46,551 bases of DNA, from the NCBI GenBank assembly GCA_946534105.1, contig CAMNCG010000005.1:1-46551 (forward strand), in the 5' to 3' direction. The position numbers and the translations under genes were made by a program. The notes below the pieces were generated by a model. That model made no database searches. It was not told the DNA's origin and was given only the letters and a program-made list of their open reading frames with translations. Below, one piece after another: positions 43,139 through 46,551 of this stretch. The stretch comes from an uncultured Verrucomicrobiota bacterium (lineage in GTDB: Bacteria; Verrucomicrobiota; Kiritimatiellia; RFP12; UBA3636). Positions within the stretch are counted from its first letter, which is position 1. Each line of letters opens with the position of its first letter.

Positions 43139-44230
43139 TCAGAACACTTCGACGCGCCAGGGCGCCCGGAGGAAGAGGTACGCGACGAGCAGCCGGTGGC
43201 CCCAGAAGACCCACAGCGCCGCGCCGAGCGAAAGAAACGGTCCGAAGGGGATGCGGGCGAGCATGCCCCGGCGGCGCGCCGCCATGGCCGGGAGCGCGGC
43301 GAGGCATCCGAAGACCGATCCCGCGACGAGCGAAAACGCCGCGGCCTGCCAGCCGAGGAAGGCGCCGATCGCGGCGGCGAACTTGACGTCGCCGTAGCCC
43401 ATCGCCTCTTCGTCCTTCCCGATCCGGCCGCGGCGGCGCATCCACCACGTGCCGCCCTTGCGGACGCACTGCACGAGCGCGTATCCCGCGACGGCGCCGA
43501 GGACCGAGCGCGCGAGCCCGCCGGCGCGGGACGCCGGTTCGCAGAGGACGGCGCACGGCCCGGCGGCGGGCCAGCCGCGGAAGATTTCCACCTGCGCCTG
43601 GAGCTGCGGCACGAGGAACGAGAGGAGGAGCCCGGCGACGATCCCGCCTTTCGTCACGGAATCCGGGATGATGTAGTGGTCGAAATCGACGAACGTCCCG
43701 ACGACGAGCCCGGAGAGAAACAGCCAGAGTGCCGGAACGCTCCACGGCGGATAGGGTGTGGCGCCGTGAGCGCCGGCGGCGAGGCTGAGCGCCCGGAAGC
43801 CGAGCGGGGGCGCGGCGCCCATGGGCGGCCACATGCAGAAAACCGCCGCGAAGAGCAGCGCCGTCAGGATTTCGATCCCGGCGTAGCGGAACGAAAACCG
43901 GGCGCCGCAGCTTGCGCACTTGCCGCGGAGCAGGAAATAGCTCAGCACCGGGAGGTTGTGGTACCACTTGATCGGCGCGCCGCACGTCATGCAGTGCGAT
44001 CCCGGGCGCACGACCGACTGGTCGAGGGGAATCCGGTAGATGCAGACGTTGAGGAACGAGCCGATGCAAGCGCCGGCGACCGCGGAAAAGGCGGCGAGCA
44101 CCGCCCACGGCGCCGCCGGAAGCCCCGGATCGGCCGGAACCGTCGCGACGGGGACCGTGTCGAACGCCGCGACGATCGCCCCGGCGGCCGTCCATGCGCG
44201 TTCCTGCATCCAGTCGAAAAACGCGGACAT
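43139..44230 (-). CDS. Prepilin peptidase (A24 family)
   Basis: 363 residues with several membrane helices. The N-terminal methylase part has ACIGSFLNVCIYRIP and two Cys pairs (CMTC and CASC) flanking the usual PIKWYHNLPVLSYF. The peptidase aspartates are in VDFDHYIIPD and MGYGDVKFAAAIG. It cleaves and N-methylates type IV prepilin-like signal peptides at the inner membrane, serving pili or type II secretion. It starts 3 nt after the trpS stop. It is longer than the common 250-290 residues because of an extra loop between the two halves. Confidence 0.93.
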   Translation of the reverse strand: MSAFFDWMQERAWTAAGAIVAAFDTVPVATVPADPGLPAAPWAVLAAFSAVAGACIGSFLNVCIYRIPLDQSVVRPGSHCMTCGAPIKWYHNLPVLSYFLLRGKCASCGARFSFRYAGIEILTALLFAAVFCMWPPMGAAPPLGFRALSLAAGAHGATPYPPWSVPALWLFLSGLVVGTFVDFDHYIIPDSVTKGGIVAGLLLSFLVPQLQAQVEIFRGWPAAGPCAVLCEPASRAGGLARSVLGAVAGYALVQCVRKGGTWWMRRRGRIGKDEEAMGYGDVKFAAAIGAFLGWQAAAFSLVAGSVFGCLAALPAMAARRRGMLARIPFGPFLSLGAALWVFWGHRLLVAYLFLRAPWRVEVF

Positions 44231-44233
44231 GGC

Positions 44234-45199
44234 CTAGTCGAGCCCGACCGCGCGGCGGGCGGCGGCGAGCGTTTTGCGCGCTTCGGCGCGCGCCTTGGCG
44301 GCGCCGGCCGCGAGCCGGTCGCGCACGTCGTCCGGATGGGAGGCGAGCTCGGCGCGGCGCTCCCGGAAGGGATCGAGCGCCTCGTGGTACGCGGCGAGGA
44401 GCTCCTTTTTCGCGTCGCCGTAGCCGTAGCCGCCGGCGCGCAGTTTCGCCGCCATTTCGGCCGCCTTCTCCGGCGGGGCGAGGAGCTTGTAGATGTTGTA
44501 GACGGTGTTCGTCTCGGGATCCTTGGGCGCTTCCACGGGGGCGGAGTCCGTGACGATGCCCATGATCGCCTTCTTCACCTCCTTGTCGGTGCCGGAAAGC
44601 GGGATCGTGTTGTTGTAGGACTTCGACATCTTCTGCCCGTCGGTGCCGGGGACCGTCGCGACCGAATCCGGGATGAAACCCTCGGGAAGCTTGAAGACCG
44701 GACCGAACTTCTGGTTGAAGCGGGAGGCGAGGTCGCGCGTGATTTCGAGGTGCTGCTTCTGGTCCTTGCCGACCGGCACGAGGTCGCTGCCGTAGAGCAG
44801 GATGTCGGCCGCCATGAGGACGGGGTAGGAAAAGAGTCCGTGCGTCGCCTCCTTTCCGTGTGCGAGCTTGTCCTTGTACGAGTGCGCGAGCTCCAGGCGC
44901 GACATCGGCGCCACGATGGAGAGGAGCCACGTGAGCTCCTGCACCTCCGGCACGTCGCTTTGCCGGAAGAAGACCGTCTTCTCCGGGTCGAGCCCCGCCG
45001 CGAGGAAGTCGAGCGCGACGCCCATGGTCGCCTCGCGCAGCGCCGCGGGGTCGGAGACCGTCGTGAGCGCGTGGTAGTCGGCGATGAAATAGAAGCAGTC
45101 GTCCGCCTTTTTCTGCAGCTCGACGCTCTGGCGGATCGCGCCGAAATAGTTGCCGAGGTGAAGACGCCCCGACGGCTGGATGCCTGTGAGAACTCGCAT
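44234..45199 (-). CDS. trpS: Tryptophanyl-tRNA synthetase
   Basis: 321 residues, typical class I TrpRS. The HIGH-equivalent is PSGRLHLGNYFGAIRQ and the KMSKS loop is GQKMSKSYNNTI. FRQSDVPEVQELTWLL and YPVLMAADILLY are also family-typical. It charges tRNA-Trp in the cytoplasm. It leads the minus-strand operon trpS, prepilin peptidase, AsmA-like, hisF. The promoter lies in a symmetrical inverted repeat shared with the divergent fusion gene. Confidence 0.96.
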   Translation of the reverse strand: MRVLTGIQPSGRLHLGNYFGAIRQSVELQKKADDCFYFIADYHALTTVSDPAALREATMGVALDFLAAGLDPEKTVFFRQSDVPEVQELTWLLSIVAPMSRLELAHSYKDKLAHGKEATHGLFSYPVLMAADILLYGSDLVPVGKDQKQHLEITRDLASRFNQKFGPVFKLPEGFIPDSVATVPGTDGQKMSKSYNNTIPLSGTDKEVKKAIMGIVTDSAPVEAPKDPETNTVYNIYKLLAPPEKAAEMAAKLRAGGYGYGDAKKELLAAYHEALDPFRERRAELASHPDDVRDRLAAGAAKARAEARKTLAAARRAVGLD

Positions 45200-45250
45200 T
45201 TCGTGGAGATCCCCTGCCGGGGACCGGATGGGTGTTTCGGAAACGGCGTC

Positions 45251-45290
45251 ATTCTACCACGTTGCGCGGCTCGGGGCAACGTGGTAGAAT
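45251..45290. promoter_or_regulatory. Symmetrical divergent promoter in a perfect 15-bp inverted repeat
   Basis: ATTCTACCACGTTGC (45251-45265) and GCAACGTGGTAGAAT (45276-45290) are exact complements around a 10-nt centre. Each arm ends in an outward-facing extended -10, GTGGTAGAAT, one for trpS and one for the fusion gene. Confidence 0.65.
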
Positions 45291-45353
45291 GGCGGCCGTT
45301 TTTCGCCCGTCTCCGGAATCCGGAACAAGCAACGCCGAACCGCCCCAAAAAAA

Positions 45354-46551
45354 ATGAAAATCGCCCTCGCCTCAGACCACGCCGGCTACGCCGTCAAGGA
45401 ATCGATCAAGAAGCTTCTCGGGGGCCGGCCCGGGGTCGAGACGGACGACAAGGGGTGCGATTCCCCCGTCTCGTGCGACTATCCGGTTTTCGCCGAGCGC
45501 GCCGCGCGCGACGTCGAAACCGGCGCCGCCGACTTCGCCGTGCTCGTCTGCACGACCGGAGCGGGCATGACGATCGCCGCGAACCGCTTCCCGCACGTCC
45601 GCGCCGCCTTGGCCGTGACGCCGGAAGACGCCCGCACGATCCGCGACCACAATGGCGCCAACGCCCTCGTCATCGCGGCCGAGAAGACCCCGATGTCCGA
45701 GGTCCCCGCCGTGCTCGACGCCTTTCTTTCGGCCGCCGATCCGTCGGCCGAACGCCACGTCCGCCGCGTCGCTTCGCTCTCCCGCGAGGGCAACCGGCTG
45801 CTCGAAGTGGCGCATCTCCGGGACGAGGATCCCGCCGTCTGGCGCGCGATCCTCGACCACGCGGAGCAGGAGCGTTCCTGCATCAACCTCATCGCGTCGG
45901 AGAATCTGGCGAGCCGCGCCGTGCGCGAGGCGCAGGGCTCGGTCCTCACGAACAAGTACGCCGAGGGCTACCCGGGAAAGCGCTGGTATTCCGGTTGCCG
46001 CCACGTGGACGAAATCGAGCAGCTCGCGATCGACCGTGCCAAGGCGCTCTTCGGCGCCGAGGCCGCCAACGTCCAGCCGCACTGCGGCGCCTCCGCGAAC
46101 CTCGCCGTCTACCTCGCGGTCCTTCAGCCCGGCGACACGATCCTCTCGATGGCGCTCGACCAGGGCGGCCACCTCTCCCACGGCTCGCCCGCGAACATCT
46201 CGGGCAAGATCTACAACATCGTTCCCTACGGCGTGGAAAGAGCCACGGAGCGCATCGACTACGACGCGCTCGAGGCCCTCGCGCTCGAGAAAAAGCCCAA
46301 GCTCATCCTCGCCGGCGCGAGCGCCTACCCGCGTACGCTCGACTTCGCCCGCTTCCGCGCGATCGCGGACAGGGTCGGCGCCTACCTCCTCGTCGACATG
46401 GCCCACATCGCGGGCCTCGTCGCCGGCGGCGCGCACCCCTCGCCCGTCCCGTACGCCGACTTCGTCACCACCACCACGCACAAGACGCTCCGCGGCCCGC
46501 GCGGCGGCCTGATCCTCTGCCGCGAAAAATACATCAAGGACGTCAACCGCG
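45354..46551 (+). CDS. RpiB-GlyA fusion: ribose-5-phosphate isomerase B joined to serine hydroxymethyltransferase (3' end cut)
   Basis: I translated one open frame from ATG 45354 to the window edge (399 codons, no stop). Residues 1-145 are Rpi[48 protein letters not shown] (catalytic Cys) and [14 protein letters not shown]. After a linker of about 20 residues ([15 protein letters not shown]), serine hydroxymethyltransferase follows: [36 protein letters not shown] and [14 protein letters not shown] with the PLP lysine. RpiB interconverts ribose-5-P and ribulose-5-P; GlyA converts serine to glycine with folate. The frame continues beyond the window. No stop or good start separates the domains, so it appears to be one polypeptide. 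The gene is missing from the supplied ORF track because it has no stop here. Confidence 0.92.
   Translation, partial: MKIALASDHAGYAVKESIKKLLGGRPGVETDDKGCDSPVSCDYPVFAERAARDVETGAADFAVLVCTTGAGMTIAANRFPHVRAALAVTPEDARTIRDHNGANALVIAAEKTPMSEVPAVLDAFLSAADPSAERHVRRVASLSREGNRLLEVAHLRDEDPAVWRAILDHAEQERSCINLIASENLASRAVREAQGSVLTNKYAEGYPGKRWYSGCRHVDEIEQLAIDRAKALFGAEAANVQPHCGASANLAVYLAVLQPGDTILSMALDQGGHLSHGSPANISGKIYNIVPYGVERATERIDYDALEALALEKKPKLILAGASAYPRTLDFARFRAIADRVGAYLLVDMAHIAGLVAGGAHPSPVPYADFVTTTTHKTLRGPRGGLILCREKYIKDVNR

Noticed and set aside
42231-44930. 899-codon minus-strand frame
   Set aside because: Same strand but wrong frame across trpS, prepilin peptidase and the AsmA-like gene; no motifs.
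45372-46481. 369-codon minus-strand ORF listed in the track over the fusion gene
   Set aside because: Antisense shadow of the RpiB-GlyA frame, which has catalytic motifs of both enzymes.

Overview
The window is GC-rich, gene-dense bacterial DNA. Its gene set points to an anaerobic member of the PVC superphylum, most likely Kiritimatiellota or a related Verrucomicrobia/Lentisphaerae lineage. The evidence is a V-type ATPase A subunit of the chlamydial/spirochaetal kind, a type III glutamine synthetase, EtfAB with bifurcating-like motifs, hybrid LacI-sensor/AraC-DNA-binding regulators, giant secreted beta-strand-rich proteins with LamG-like and 'NGGFE' modules, and many FAD/Gfo-Idh oxidoreductases beside glycoside hydrolases without SusCD. 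The taxonomic placement is inference; no rRNA gene is present.

Layout. 1-357 is the 3' end of an RND efflux pump. 429-4298 is a tight operon: lysA, a small zinc-ribbon membrane protein, an MBL-fold hydrolase, a helical/coiled-coil protein and a GT4 glycosyltransferase. 4440-8710 carries V-ATPase subunit A (without its partners), etfB, etfA and ruvC. 10141-19748 is glycan module 1: a regulator facing a giant surface protein, a GH5 enzyme, a GDPD-family phosphodiesterase, an FAD oxidoreductase, a Gfo/Idh/MocA oxidoreductase and an MDR dehydrogenase; a tRNA-Leu(UAA) lies directly behind it. 19884-24968 holds an SSS symporter, purC and type III glutamine synthetase. 25078-38045 is glycan module 2: a giant surface protein, a clan GH-A hydrolase (GH39-like) and a GH78 alpha-L-rhamnosidase on the minus strand, then a TIM-barrel/SGNH esterase fusion and a second hybrid regulator on the plus strand. 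38108-45199 (minus strand) is trpS, prepilin peptidase, an AsmA-like protein, hisF, hisC and gspF. The window ends inside an RpiB-GlyA fusion gene.

How the genes work together (inference). Each glycan module has its own sugar-sensing regulator, one large secreted glycan-binding protein and its own hydrolases. Module 2 suits an acetylated, rhamnose-containing glycan such as pectin. Module 1 suits a beta-glucan or mannan whose products are then oxidised by three different redox enzymes. The SSS symporter may import the released sugars.

Most notable signals: (i) the RpiB-GlyA fusion; (ii) two paralogous giant proteins with the same N- and C-terminal signatures; (iii) short palindromic or tandem repeats inserted in frame into several genes of the glycan modules, with one element shared between two unrelated genes; (iv) an 18-bp inverted repeat pair flanking the GH5-GDPD gene pair; (v) regulator and hisC promoters whose -10 boxes sit 6-8 nt from the start codon, implying leaderless mRNAs; (vi) a perfect 15-bp inverted repeat forming twin divergent -10 elements between trpS and the fusion gene.
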